Assembly (NCBI GenBank): GCA_964437595.1
Contig: CAYTHO010000010.1
Coordinates: forward strand, 27,563 to 91,562
DNA length: 64,000 bases
DNA from: DSYU01 sp964437595
GTDB lineage: Bacteria; Chloroflexota; Anaerolineae; Anaerolineales; Anaerolineaceae
Direction: 5' to 3'
In this document: positions 8,224-17,190 of the stretch, one piece after another
Numbering within the stretch: position 1 is the stretch's first letter
How the letters are laid out: each line of letters opens with the position of its first letter
Program-made: the position numbers and the translations under genes
Notes under the pieces: generated by a model
Told to the model about the DNA's origin: nothing
Seen by the model: the letters and a program-made list of their open reading frames with translations, nothing else
The model's database searches: none

Positions 8224-10839
8224 TTACTGAGCCGTTACGAACTCCAGAGATACGAAGGTCGGCTGGCTGACGGGGAACGGCACTACCGCGACCTCGAGCT
8301 TATTGGAACCAGCTTCGAGCTTCTTGGTGGTCTCCGCATCCAGGACAACCTGATACAGGCCATCTTCAACGGGTGTAGCTTCTTCAACGGCGACGATTTC
8401 ATTCTTGGCGTTGTAGAGCAAGAACTTCACCATCTTGATTTCGTCGGCGGGGTAAGCTTCGCCATTGAATTCAACATAGATATCGTAGGCTGCTTCCTGG
8501 CCAATGGTTACCTGGCCGGGGCCGTCAATTTCGACTTCGGCCAGCTTGGGCTCGCCAAAGTTGGACCACTTGTCGGCCAGGTCGGGGTAGTCGGCGAAGT
8601 GCTTGAGGACCAGGCTCTTCTCCGTCAGGAACGGCTTGTCAAGGAAGTAGGGACCGGTGCCAACCCAGAAGTGACCCTGCGCAGTGTACCAGTCCTTGTA
8701 AGCCTGGTAGCGGGCAGCGGCTTCTTCTTTGGTCAGGAACTCACCGAGGGTGGGTTCGTAGGGGATGGCGACATCGGTGATGGCCTGATCGAGGGTCTTG
8801 GAGAGGATCTCGAGGGCCGGGCCACCAACGTAACTGGTCTGTTCGATCTCAGCCGTGCCGGCCTTGTCAACTGAGTAGGCCAGTTCGCCATTCGCTTCGG
8901 CCAGGTTGCCAATGGCAATCATCGGCCAGGAGCCTTCCGCGAAGGTGTAGGTGGGGTACATGACGGCGACGTTCAGCTCAGCATCCAGCGAGTAGTTATC
9001 GCTGTAGTACTCGATCACCACCGGGTCGGTCGAGACGATCTTGATGCCCTTGAAGGTCTGCATGAAGGTCTCGAAGCCAGGAACAGCCTGTTCGTCATAG
9101 ATCTTGCTTTCCGGCTTGGCGCGGTCGAAGGTCATAATCATGCCCATGACCATATCGGCCATCGACAGATTGCTACCATCGTGCCATTTGACGGTCTCGA
9201 ACATGTCAGCAGGATAGTACTGGACGGATTTGCGCAGAGCGGTCTGACCATCGGGGTACTTTTCCTTGGCGGTGATGAACTTCTGAGCGGTGGCATCCCA
9301 ATCGACCCAGGCATCTTCAGGGACTTTGATTTCGGCTTCGAAATTGAGGGTGACCCAATCGAGCGTCTTGCCAACCGGCAGACCTTCTTTAATGGTCACT
9401 TCCATTTTTTCCATGCGCATCGGCCAGACAAGACCGGTGTACGGATCGTACACAACCTCGCCAGCGGCGCTGTTGGTAGCGCGGATGGCACCCTGATCGA
9501 AGGCCCAGTTGGAGCCAGCGATGGGGTTCCAGGGTTCCGCGAACAGATCCTGGGTAGCCCAGCGAACCGTGCCACCTTCTTTGTCAGCCCAGCGCAGGGT
9601 GAAGGGATAGATTTGAGCGCCTTCAATGCCAGCGGCCAGGTCAGAGGTAGCAACCAGTTCGGTGTTATAGGGGATGTAGTTCTTGCCGTCGATCAGGAAG
9701 ACCTGCAGCGAATCCTGGAGCGAGAGCTCGAGGGCGCGGGCCATCATGTCGTGGCGTTCTTCCACGGTAGAGAACTGCGCCGTGGCGAGTTTATCACCCA
9801 GCTCTTTGAACTCGGGGTCAGAAACGTTCTCGAGGAAGGCGGGGATACCCTGCGCGCTCGAGTCCAGGTACATTTCCTGGAAGATATTGCTCTGATCGCG
9901 GTCCAAGACAGTGGCGCTCCACGCGGCGGTGTACAGGTGCCACTGGCCGTCAGCCGGCTGGGAACCAATCCAGATGGGGGAAGCTTCGGAACCAGTCTTG
10001 TACTGGCGGTCAACGGTGAAGCCAACCTCTTCCAACTGCTGGGCAACATAATCACCCATCGGAAGGCGGGTGCCGTCCGAGTCATTGCGGATGATGAGGG
10101 TCAGCGAGACGGGTTTGCCTTCGAACTGCCATTTGCCATCGGTGAGCGTAGCGCCCATGGCTTCCATTTCAGTCTTGATGACTTCGCGGGCTTTCTCGAG
10201 ATCGTAGGCGTAATAGGACTCAAGTTTGCGGGCGGTGTCAGCCAGGTCGGCGTAGTCAGGGAACTGGGTGGTGATGGCGAAGAACTTGGCCAGCGCGCCA
10301 CCAGCGTAGATTTCCTGGTTGAGGTAATCACGGTCGTACAGCCAGTTGGTGGCTTCGCGAATCTTGCGGCTGTTGAACGGGTTCAGCCTTCCATCACTGA
10401 ATTTAACGGGATTGTACAGGATATCATAGTACAAACCACTGGCGGTGGAGTAGGCCAGGCCAGAAGCCTCAAGGGCGGGTAGGTCCTTTGAGGAAAGGCC
10501 GTTGGCGTAAATATCCACTGCGTTCGCGCCCAACTGGGTGATCGCGGAGTCGGAGCTAATGACCGACATGACGATCTCATCCAGCCAGCCACCTTTGCGG
10601 GTAGTCGCAGGGGCAGCGGGGGCTTCTGTGGCGGTAGGTTCCGCCGGGGGTTCTGTTGCCGCAGGCGCTTCAGTGGGGGCCGCGGTAGGAGCAGCCGGCG
10701 CCTCGGTGGGGGCCTTGGTGGGCTCAGCAGCGGGCTGGGCCTGGGTGGGCTGCGCTACGGGCGTCGCCGGAGCGCAAGCAGCCAGTACTAAACTTACTAC
10801 AATGAGCAAGCTTAGAATGACAAGACTTTTTTGTTTCAT
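8224..10839 (-). CDS. large solute-binding lipoprotein, family 5, apparently circularly permuted
   Basis: Predicted surface lipoprotein of 871 residues (family-5 binding proteins are usually 500-650). It has a lipobox VLAAC with C22 and an Ala/Pro/Thr linker (about 25-80). Residues 84-420 then look like the second half of a family-5 protein: a LDEIV...ANAVDI return segment, SRKIREATNWLYDRDYL at about 157-173 and YDLEKAREVI at 212-221. Residues 422-760 look like the first half: GGTVRWAT at 422, KWHDGS plus ADMV at 551-563, and GTGPYF...LVLKHFADYPD at 727-753. A C-terminal beta-sandwich-like domain covers about 764-871. ATG 10839 was chosen for its AAGGAG site; the in-frame start at 10884 lacks one. 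It is the first gene of operon A. Ligand unknown; peptides or oligosaccharides are typical of the family. Confidence 0.88.
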   Translation of the reverse strand: MKQKSLVILSLLIVVSLVLAACAPATPVAQPTQAQPAAEPTKAPTEAPAAPTAAPTEAPAATEPPAEPTATEAPAAPATTRKGGWLDEIVMSVISSDSAITQLGANAVDIYANGLSSKDLPALEASGLAYSTASGLYYDILYNPVKFSDGRLNPFNSRKIREATNWLYDRDYLNQEIYAGGALAKFFAITTQFPDYADLADTARKLESYYAYDLEKAREVIKTEMEAMGATLTDGKWQFEGKPVSLTLIIRNDSDGTRLPMGDYVAQQLEEVGFTVDRQYKTGSEASPIWIGSQPADGQWHLYTAAWSATVLDRDQSNIFQEMYLDSSAQGIPAFLENVSDPEFKELGDKLATAQFSTVEERHDMMARALELSLQDSLQVFLIDGKNYIPYNTELVATSDLAAGIEGAQIYPFTLRWADKEGGTVRWATQDLFAEPWNPIAGSNWAFDQGAIRATNSAAGEVVYDPYTGLVWPMRMEKMEVTIKEGLPVGKTLDWVTLNFEAEIKVPEDAWVDWDATAQKFITAKEKYPDGQTALRKSVQYYPADMFETVKWHDGSNLSMADMVMGMIMTFDRAKPESKIYDEQAVPGFETFMQTFKGIKIVSTDPVVIEYYSDNYSLDAELNVAVMYPTYTFAEGSWPMIAIGNLAEANGELAYSVDKAGTAEIEQTSYVGGPALEILSKTLDQAITDVAIPYEPTLGEFLTKEEAAARYQAYKDWYTAQGHFWVGTGPYFLDKPFLTEKSLVLKHFADYPDLADKWSNFGEPKLAEVEIDGPGQVTIGQEAAYDIYVEFNGEAYPADEIKMVKFLLYNAKNEIVAVEEATPVEDGLYQVVLDAETTKKLEAGSNKLEVAVVPFPVSQPTFVSLEFVTAQ

Positions 10840-11059
10840 CTCTTTCTCCTTCTTGATATGGTTCTGGATTAGGGTTAGCTTCACGAACAGCTATCTCACC
10901 ATTACTTGCGGTTATCCAGTTTCTACCCGAACTGGTACCTGCCCGGATGGGTTAGGACCTGCAATATTCTACTCGGAAATTTACCGTTAAGATACCCCGA
11001 TTTTCTGCCCGGTAAAGGATGTAGTGAAGGTATGTTGATAATGCTTCAGCGTTTTTGCC

Positions 11060-11114
11060 GGTTCACCTTGACCCATTTTCACTAAATATACCATAATTAA
11101 TCTTTCTATAACAA
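11060..11114 (-). promoter_or_regulatory. candidate promoter and operator of operon A
   Basis: On the minus strand, TTGTTA (11114-11109) and TATATT (11090-11085) are separated by 18 bases, a plausible sigma-70-type promoter for the binding-protein gene about 250 bp downstream. Just past the expected start site lies an imperfect inverted repeat, GGTTCACCTTGACCC on the plus strand (11060-11074), with TGACC-type half sites like those at 19363-19386. The remaining bases up to 10840 form a long leader with no gene that I can support. Confidence 0.4.
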
Positions 11115-11131
11115 GTTTATGCAATACCCTG

Positions 11132-13081
11132 CTATGGGCACCCCGCCCCGTAATCCAGGCTTTCCAGGCCCCAGAAAATGCTGCGCGCCGTCGGATCGAT
11201 TTCCAATCCGCACAGGTCAGCGCGCGCAATGGCAATTTTCACGTGGGAGTACAGCGGGATAACTGGAAGATCACGGGCAAAGATTTCTTGCACGCTCCGG
11301 CTGCGCGCGGCATCATCCGCGTCAGTGGGGCGCGCCCAATAGGCGGCGGCGCAGGCATTATCGAACTCCTGGCTGGTGTAGCCGGTGACATTGGCGCCAA
11401 TCCAGCGGTTGGCGGCGCCTGGAATCTGGCTGGTGGTGTACAACAGGCAGTTTGGCCGGGCGCTGGCTTCCCAGGAGAACTGAACCAGGTCAAACTTTCG
11501 ACCAAACACAATCCCATCCGGGCCGGGGCCAAACAACTGGCCTGGGTTTTGGAAAGACAACTGCACCTGCATGCCGCACGCTTGAAGGTCGGCGCTAATG
11601 GATTGGGCAACCTGTTTGCGCAGCTCGGCTTCGGTGGTCTGGAAGGCGAACGCCAGCGGCGTGCCATCGGGTATGCCGGCAATGCCCTGGGCAACACGAG
11701 GGGTGCCGGGTGAGTTGTCGGTGTCTTTCCAGCCCACTTCATCTAACAGCTTCGCCCCAGCGGCAGGGTCGTAGGCATACTGCGGCAGATCCGCCTGATA
11801 AAGCGGGTGCGAAGGCGGTAAAAAGCTGTTCGGGATGCTGGAGCGGTTATACAGCAGGCTGCTGATGATCTTCTCGCGATCGATACAGTAGGCCACTGCC
11901 TGGCGCGTGCGCGCGTCACCAAATAAGTCTACCCGATCCGCATTCTGACCGGGAGTGTAACCGTCATCATAAGAGGCGGGGCGAATGCCAAAGTCCAGGT
12001 GTTCCCACTCGGGGCCCTGGGCAATGTGCATCTTCAGCTTGCTCTGGTTCTCGCGCTCCAGCAGCCCGGGGATCATTTCCAAGAACTGCGGGTTCTGATC
12101 GACCACATCGCATTCGCCAGCCAGCAGCGCGTTCAGGTCGCCATCGGCAGCTTCGCCCACGAAGCGATAGACGAGGGTGTCGAATTTCGGCAGGCCTTCG
12201 GCGGCGCGGAAATAGTTGGGGTTTTTATCCAGGGTGATATGATCGCCAGCGGCCCATTCGCGGATAACGTAGGGGCCCCAACCCAGCGGCGAGCGGGCAG
12301 CAGTTGGATCGGCCAGCAGTTGTGCCGCGCCCTGCCTTCCCAATGCATGCTCGGGCAGCGGCGGCCAGAAGAAGGTGCCGTAGCGCTGCTCGTAGAAACC
12401 GGGCAGCCCCGTCCAGGTGACGGAGATTTCATCCGCGGACTGGTAAGACGCCGTGCGGTCGGTGAGATATTTGGAAGCGGGGGTAGCCGGGTCGGCTGCC
12501 AGGCGGTAGGAGAAGACTGAATCCGCGGCAGTGAGGGGCGCGCCATCCGACCACTTGAGGCCGGGGAGCAGCTTGAAGGTTACCACCAGTTGATCCATGG
12601 TGATCTCGCTGGCGCCATCGTAGCTGACGGCGCAGCCGGGCTGGCTGCAGCCGGAAGGCAGCACGCGGGTTCCGGCTTTCAAGGTGACAAGGTTGCCATC
12701 CACATCGACCACAGGGTCGCCTGACTTTACCGCAACCGGGCTGATCTGCGCATCGCCATCGGACAGGCTGGGGATTTTCTGCACGATCACCGCCTGGGTG
12801 GAGAAACCGCGCGAATCGATGGGGCCATCATAGACAGATTCGAGCACGCTCCACATACTGCGAGTATTGCCGCCGTACATGTAGAGCGTCTCTGGCTCGG
12901 ACTGCAAGCAAACCACCAGGGTGCGGGGCGGAACGGCAGTTGCAGTGGCCTGTGGCTGAGGCAATGGTGCCGAGGTAGCGGTGCTTAACGCCGGGGTGCC
13001 GGCTACAAACGGGGTTTCTTTCGGAACGCTCGTAGCAGCCCGGCAGCCCACCAGCAGGGCGCTTGCCAGGAAAACCAGCAC
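11132..13081 (-). CDS. solute-binding lipoprotein, family 5 (second of operon B)
   Basis: Extracytoplasmic peptide-type binding protein, about 649 residues, in the canonical order: RTLVVCLQSEPETL at the N-terminus, LKWSDG then TAADSVFSYRL, GWGPYVIREW with DKNPNYF, then DARTRQAVAYCIDREKI and YDPAAGAKLLDEVGW. A lipobox LLVGC follows the start, then a Pro/Thr/Ala linker. Starting at the GTG at 13081 leaves no positive n-region and no clear ribosome site. The frame stays open upstream and reads a basic segment (KARLYIPKS) from an ATA at 13120 that overlaps the TAA of the permease gene, so the true start may be non-canonical or obscured by a base error. It is the last gene of operon B and a second binding protein for the same permeases. 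Confidence 0.85.
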   Translation of the reverse strand: MLVFLASALLVGCRAATSVPKETPFVAGTPALSTATSAPLPQPQATATAVPPRTLVVCLQSEPETLYMYGGNTRSMWSVLESVYDGPIDSRGFSTQAVIVQKIPSLSDGDAQISPVAVKSGDPVVDVDGNLVTLKAGTRVLPSGCSQPGCAVSYDGASEITMDQLVVTFKLLPGLKWSDGAPLTAADSVFSYRLAADPATPASKYLTDRTASYQSADEISVTWTGLPGFYEQRYGTFFWPPLPEHALGRQGAAQLLADPTAARSPLGWGPYVIREWAAGDHITLDKNPNYFRAAEGLPKFDTLVYRFVGEAADGDLNALLAGECDVVDQNPQFLEMIPGLLERENQSKLKMHIAQGPEWEHLDFGIRPASYDDGYTPGQNADRVDLFGDARTRQAVAYCIDREKIISSLLYNRSSIPNSFLPPSHPLYQADLPQYAYDPAAGAKLLDEVGWKDTDNSPGTPRVAQGIAGIPDGTPLAFAFQTTEAELRKQVAQSISADLQACGMQVQLSFQNPGQLFGPGPDGIVFGRKFDLVQFSWEASARPNCLLYTTSQIPGAANRWIGANVTGYTSQEFDNACAAAYWARPTDADDAARSRSVQEIFARDLPVIPLYSHVKIAIARADLCGLEIDPTARSIFWGLESLDYGAGCP

Positions 13082-13116
13082 CAGGCCTAATGATTTTGGA
13101 ATATAAAGCCTAGCTT

Positions 13117-14112
13117 TTATGAAGTACCTCGCAAACGTGGGTCAAAGGCGTCGCGGATGCCATCCCCCAGGAATGTAAAGGCCAGCACCACGATCGATAC
13201 CGCGATGGCCGGCGTAAGCAGCATCCAGGGTTGGGCATTGAGGGCCGTCTGGCCTTCAAGCATCATGGCGCCCCAGGATGTGATAAAGAACGCGCTCGGG
13301 TCGGTTGCCGGGCGAATGCCAATGCCCAGATAACCCAGCGTCGCTTCGGTGATGATATAACCGGGTATGTTCAGCGCCGCGATGATGATAATGGGGCCCA
13401 GGATATTGGGCAGCAGGTGCTTGAGCATAATGCGGCTGTCCTTCGCGCCAATACAGTGCGCCGCCTCGATAAAGTCGTTGTTCTTCAAGGACAGCACCTG
13501 CCCGCGCACAATACGCGCCACGCCGACCCAGTTCACCACGGCAAAGGCTACAAACAGCATAAACAACCCATTCCACAGGTTGCCAATAAAGCTGTCGCGC
13601 AGCGCCACCATCACCACGATAAAGAACAGCAGGTCGGGGAACGCATAAATTACATCGGTAATGCGCATCAGCAGGTTATCCCAGCGACCGCCGTAATAAC
13701 CGGCCAGCATGCCGATCGTGGCGCCCTGCAGAAGGACGATGATGGTGGGAACAATGCCAACAATCATCGAAACCCGCGCGCCATACAGCACGCGGCTGAG
13801 CACATCGCGCCCCAACGTGTCGGTGCCGAGGAAAAATTCCGCCTTCCCCTCGCGGTTGTTGATCGTGGTAAATACTGGAGGAAGGTAATCATTCCCGCTG
13901 CTCAGCGCCAGCGGGTTGTGCGGCGCGATCACCGACGCCAGCATGGCGACTGAAAAGAAGATGATCACGATCACCCCGCCTACCACCGCGGCTTTGTTGC
14001 GGATCAGGCGGTACCAGGCATCCATCATCAGGCTGCGCGATGGCCCCTTTACTTCCAGGGTAGCGGCCACAGCTTTCGCCTGGGACATTTCTGAAGGTTT
14101 TGTTTCTGCCAT
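13117..14112 (-). CDS. DppC-type ABC permease (operon B)
   Basis: Inner-membrane permease, 331 residues, of ordinary family size. It has a polar N-terminal ~35 residues, TM1, a loop with GTDTLGRDVLSRVLYGAR (the conserved OppC core start), further helices, the EAA loop (IEAAHCIGAKDSRIMLKHLLP) and the family ending DAFDPRLRG. I used the ATG at 14112 with GGAG 9 bases upstream; an upstream in-frame TTG at 14130 is less likely. It lies 18 bp after the DppB-type gene. In contrast to the operon A permease, no ectodomain insertion is present. Confidence 0.92.
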   Translation of the reverse strand: MAETKPSEMSQAKAVAATLEVKGPSRSLMMDAWYRLIRNKAAVVGGVIVIIFFSVAMLASVIAPHNPLALSSGNDYLPPVFTTINNREGKAEFFLGTDTLGRDVLSRVLYGARVSMIVGIVPTIIVLLQGATIGMLAGYYGGRWDNLLMRITDVIYAFPDLLFFIVVMVALRDSFIGNLWNGLFMLFVAFAVVNWVGVARIVRGQVLSLKNNDFIEAAHCIGAKDSRIMLKHLLPNILGPIIIIAALNIPGYIITEATLGYLGIGIRPATDPSAFFITSWGAMMLEGQTALNAQPWMLLTPAIAVSIVVLAFTFLGDGIRDAFDPRLRGTS

Positions 14113-14130
14113 TTTGTTCTTCTCCTTCAA

Positions 14131-15129
14131 CTATTTATCCAGACGGATGCGCGGATCAAGGAACACATACACAAAATCCACACTCAGGTTGGCCAGGGCA
14201 ACCAGGATCGCAAAGAATACTGTTGTGCCCATAATCATCGAGTAATCGCGGTTGCTAATGGCCTGCACGTAAGCGCGACCCATGCCGGGGAAGGAAAACA
14301 TCTGCTCGATAATAAACGAACCGGTGATCAGGCCAGCTAGGGCCGGACCCAGAAATGTTACCACAGGGATCAGCGCATTGCGCAGCATATGGCGAATAAT
14401 CACCAGGCGCTCGACCAGTCCTTTGGCGCGCGCGGTGCGCACGTAATCCATGCGCATCACTTCCAGCATGGTGGCGCGGGTCAGGCGGGCGGTGCGTGCC
14501 ATCACGCCAAAGCCCAGTACAATGCTTGGCAGCAGCCAGACGCCAATCGAGTCCCAGTTGGGTGGAATAATGGGGATCACGTGCAGCCAGGCGCCCAAGA
14601 TGATGATAAGAAAAATGGCTATCACGAAATTGGGCACCGAAATTCCAGCCGTAACAATAAACAGGCTCAAATAATCGATCCAGGAATTCTGCTTGAGCGC
14701 CGAAATGATCCCCACCGGCAGCCCAATCCCCACGGCAATCAACAATGCCATAATCCCCAGGCGGGCGGAGAAGCCAAAACGGCTTGCCCAAAATGGGTTG
14801 GATCCATACGGCTTAAACAGGTAATCCTGAACCTTGACGCCTTTCTGGCGGTAGGAAGGGCCCATATTGCCACAAACCAGACCACAGACAAATTTACCGT
14901 TCTTATCCGTATCGCCAAAAACGTATGCTGTAAACTGGCGCCAAAGCGGTTTATTTAAACCATAGTATTCATTCAAAAGTTTCTGCGTGGTTGGGTCCAC
15001 CTGCCGCGCGCTGGGATCGCGGTCCCATGGACCACCAGGAGCCATGTGCATCAGCAAAAAGGTCACTGCTGAAACTACCAACAGCACGGGGATCAACCAG
15101 AGAAGGCGGCGAACCAAATATGTGCCCAT
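14131..15129 (-). CDS. DppB-type ABC permease (operon B)
   Basis: Inner-membrane permease, 332 residues. It begins with the typical MGTYLVRRLLWLIPVLL first helix and PGGPWD loop, then a ~60-residue extracytoplasmic segment with three Cys (VCGLVCGN) and a GSNPFWASRFG stretch. The EAA loop (VRTARAKGLVERLVIIRHMLRNA) and ending YVFLDPRIRL are family hallmarks. It follows the 15-bp hairpin at 15162-15195 and precedes the DppC-type gene by 18 bp. Confidence 0.92.
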   Translation of the reverse strand: MGTYLVRRLLWLIPVLLVVSAVTFLLMHMAPGGPWDRDPSARQVDPTTQKLLNEYYGLNKPLWRQFTAYVFGDTDKNGKFVCGLVCGNMGPSYRQKGVKVQDYLFKPYGSNPFWASRFGFSARLGIMALLIAVGIGLPVGIISALKQNSWIDYLSLFIVTAGISVPNFVIAIFLIIILGAWLHVIPIIPPNWDSIGVWLLPSIVLGFGVMARTARLTRATMLEVMRMDYVRTARAKGLVERLVIIRHMLRNALIPVVTFLGPALAGLITGSFIIEQMFSFPGMGRAYVQAISNRDYSMIMGTTVFFAILVALANLSVDFVYVFLDPRIRLDK

Positions 15130-15161
15130 ATACGCTCTTAGACCTTTCCAGAAGTTGGCTT

Positions 15162-15195
15162 ACTGCCCGGCCTGCCCAATGGCAGGCCGGGCAGT
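15162..15195 (-). promoter_or_regulatory. strong GC-rich hairpin between binding-protein and permease genes
   Basis: A perfect 15-bp stem (15162-15176 with 15181-15195) and 4-base CAAT loop occupy the 83-bp gap between the operon B binding-protein gene and the DppB-type gene. There is no U-tract on the minus strand, so it is more likely an mRNA-stabilising or processing element than a full terminator. It matches in position, but not in sequence, the hairpin of operon A. Confidence 0.8.
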
Positions 15196-15212
15196 GTTAC
15201 TTCAAAGCGATC

Positions 15213-16928
15213 TTACTTTTCCATCGTGATGCTCAGAACATCAATAATACCCGGGAAGCCAGAATCCTGCGGGGTCTTGACAATGCCCTTGACGGTCGGC
15301 TTAATCAGGTAGGTATTAACGTTGTTCCAGGCGAAGACGCCGGGGATGTCGCCTACAACCAGCTTCTGGGCCTGTGTGTACAGGTCAGAGCGCTTCTTGG
15401 CATCCAGTTCAACATCGGCCTGGTCCACAAGCGCGTCGAATTCCGGATTGGAATACCCAATGCGCTCGCCGAAGCCGCCGGTCTTGAAGTAGACCGACAG
15501 CCAGTTCTGCGGATCGGGGTAGTCAGCGCACCAGCCGAGGATGTATACCTGCGGAGTCGTGTTGATGTCTTTGGTGAGCGCGGTGTAGGTGGTGGACTCA
15601 ACCGGGTTGAGTTTGACATCCAGGCCCAGGTCAGCCTTCCACTTGCCAGCGATCCATTCATTGCGGGTGCGGTTGCGCGGCGTATCAGAGAAAGTCAGCT
15701 CGATCGGGATGGCGGTGCCATCTTTGGTGAGCTGGCCGCCTTCGATCTTGTAGCCAGCGGCTTCCAGCAGCGATTTGGTCTTGGCGGGGTCATAGCCGAA
15801 GCGGTCTTCACTCGCATCGTATCCAGGGTATCCCGGGGGAATCCAGGTGCGGGTGGGGGCGCCAAGGTCCTTGAGCACATCCTTTACCCATGCATCGCGG
15901 TCGAACGAGTGGACGAACGCCTCGCGAACGGCTTTGTCGGTGAAGGGGGCCTTCTTCTGGTGGAAGAACAGCGCGAAGGTGCAGGAACCGGGGTAAATAT
16001 TGGCTTCCTTGCTCAATACAGCATCTGCCTTGACGGTGGACAGGTCTTCCGCAGCCAGACCAACGATTTCAAATTCGTTGTTCTTATAGGCCTGGAAGGC
16101 TACCGCGCCATCTGTAACATAGCGGTACTGGATTTCGACTTTCGCCGTGCCACGCCAGTAGTAGGGGTTCGGCTTGAACAGCGCCTGATCGCTCGGCACG
16201 AGGGTATCGAGGATCATGGGGCCGTTGCCGATGTGATACTTGGAATCGTTCCACCAGGTCTCGCCACCAGCGGTGATGTTCTCTTCCTTAGCCGGGAACG
16301 TCACCCACAGGGACAGCACAGTGTGGAAGTACGGAGCGGGGCGTGACATAGTGACCTTGAGCTGGGTGCAGTCGGCTTGATCATAGCCGGTGCAGGCATT
16401 GCCCTTGGAATCCAGCGCCACCACGCCAACGCCCTGCTTGAGTTTTGTCAGGTCGTCAGCAGATACCGTGGCCACATCGGCGCCGCGCCATTCGGGCGCG
16501 CCCTTGATCTCGTCGGTGATGGCAGCATATTCGCCAGCCGTGGCGGGATCGATGTTACGCAGCAGGGAGTACTCGAAGCGCTTGGCATTCAGGGGGGTGC
16601 CATCACTGTATTTCAGGCCCTTGCGCAGGGTGAAAGTAACCTCGGTGGCATCCGCGTTGTATGTCCATTTTTCTGCCGCACCGGGGACCGTCTGCAGGTC
16701 TTTATCCAGGCGAGTCAGGCCTTCATAGATCAGGTTGAGGTGCGCAATCTCGTTGACAAACGAGGATTTCTGCGGGTCAATGATGTCTGGATAGGAGCCC
16801 AGGTTGATCCGCATCGTTCCGGTGGTGTTCACCGGCTTTGCGCCTGTGCCCGCTGTTTGGCAGGCGGTCAGGAGCATGCTTGCTACTACGAGCAAGCTCA
16901 AGGCCAACATCAAAGTTTTTCGGGACAT
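15213..16928 (-). CDS. solute-binding lipoprotein, family 5 (main binding protein of operon B)
   Basis: Extracytoplasmic peptide-binding lipoprotein, 571 residues, close to the DppA/OppA norm. A signal peptide ends in a lipobox LLTAC with C23. Canonical order: GTMRINLGSYPDIIDP at the N-terminus, LKYSDGTPL and RFEYSLLRNI in lobe I, GNGPMILD with FKPNPYYWRG, then DKAVREAFVHSFDRD, YDPAKTKSLLEAAGY and the WCADYPDPQNW segment typical of OppA-like proteins. GAGGAG lies upstream of the ATG. It sits downstream of the operon B ATPase pair after a 262-bp gap and is followed by its permeases. The neighbouring epimerase and NlpC/P60 genes suggest murein peptides as one substrate; inference. Confidence 0.92.
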   Translation of the reverse strand: MSRKTLMLALSLLVVASMLLTACQTAGTGAKPVNTTGTMRINLGSYPDIIDPQKSSFVNEIAHLNLIYEGLTRLDKDLQTVPGAAEKWTYNADATEVTFTLRKGLKYSDGTPLNAKRFEYSLLRNIDPATAGEYAAITDEIKGAPEWRGADVATVSADDLTKLKQGVGVVALDSKGNACTGYDQADCTQLKVTMSRPAPYFHTVLSLWVTFPAKEENITAGGETWWNDSKYHIGNGPMILDTLVPSDQALFKPNPYYWRGTAKVEIQYRYVTDGAVAFQAYKNNEFEIVGLAAEDLSTVKADAVLSKEANIYPGSCTFALFFHQKKAPFTDKAVREAFVHSFDRDAWVKDVLKDLGAPTRTWIPPGYPGYDASEDRFGYDPAKTKSLLEAAGYKIEGGQLTKDGTAIPIELTFSDTPRNRTRNEWIAGKWKADLGLDVKLNPVESTTYTALTKDINTTPQVYILGWCADYPDPQNWLSVYFKTGGFGERIGYSNPEFDALVDQADVELDAKKRSDLYTQAQKLVVGDIPGVFAWNNVNTYLIKPTVKGIVKTPQDSGFPGIIDVLSITMEK

Positions 16929-17128
16929 GTTGAAATTCTCCTCCTCAGAGAGTTGGATCGAAAGAAATGGTTAGCGAAACGCACGATCTCTTTCTTTGTT
17001 CCTTCGTACACGTTTCTATCAAATGCACTTTACCCAGCTACCACCTCCTTTCCAAACGAGAACCGTGGGACGACGGTATCTCATATTCGCTTGTACGGGT
17101 TCTGCATTGCTCGCTTTGGTGTGCACTT

Positions 17129-17147
17129 CAGGATCTAACAGATCCTG
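17129..17147 (-). promoter_or_regulatory. perfect hairpin between ATPase and binding-protein genes
   Basis: An 8-bp perfect stem (17129-17136 with 17140-17147) and 3-base loop lie in the 262-bp gap after the operon B ATPase genes. No U-tract follows on the minus strand. It may mark an mRNA end or processing site. The rest of the gap (to 16929) carries only the ribosome site of the binding-protein gene and no promoter I can support. Confidence 0.5.
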
Positions 17148-17190
17148 GCGACCACTCTGCCAGAGAGCAGGCGCCAGGGTCCGCCATCCG

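Noticed and set aside
9181..10482. 433-codon plus-strand ORF opposite the binding lipoprotein gene
   Set aside because: Antisense shadow of the 871-residue protein; no start signal and a composition typical of reversed codons.
14991..16346. 451-codon plus-strand ORF spanning the hairpin and binding-protein gene
   Set aside because: It crosses two well-supported minus-strand genes and an intercistronic hairpin; composition is that of an antisense frame.
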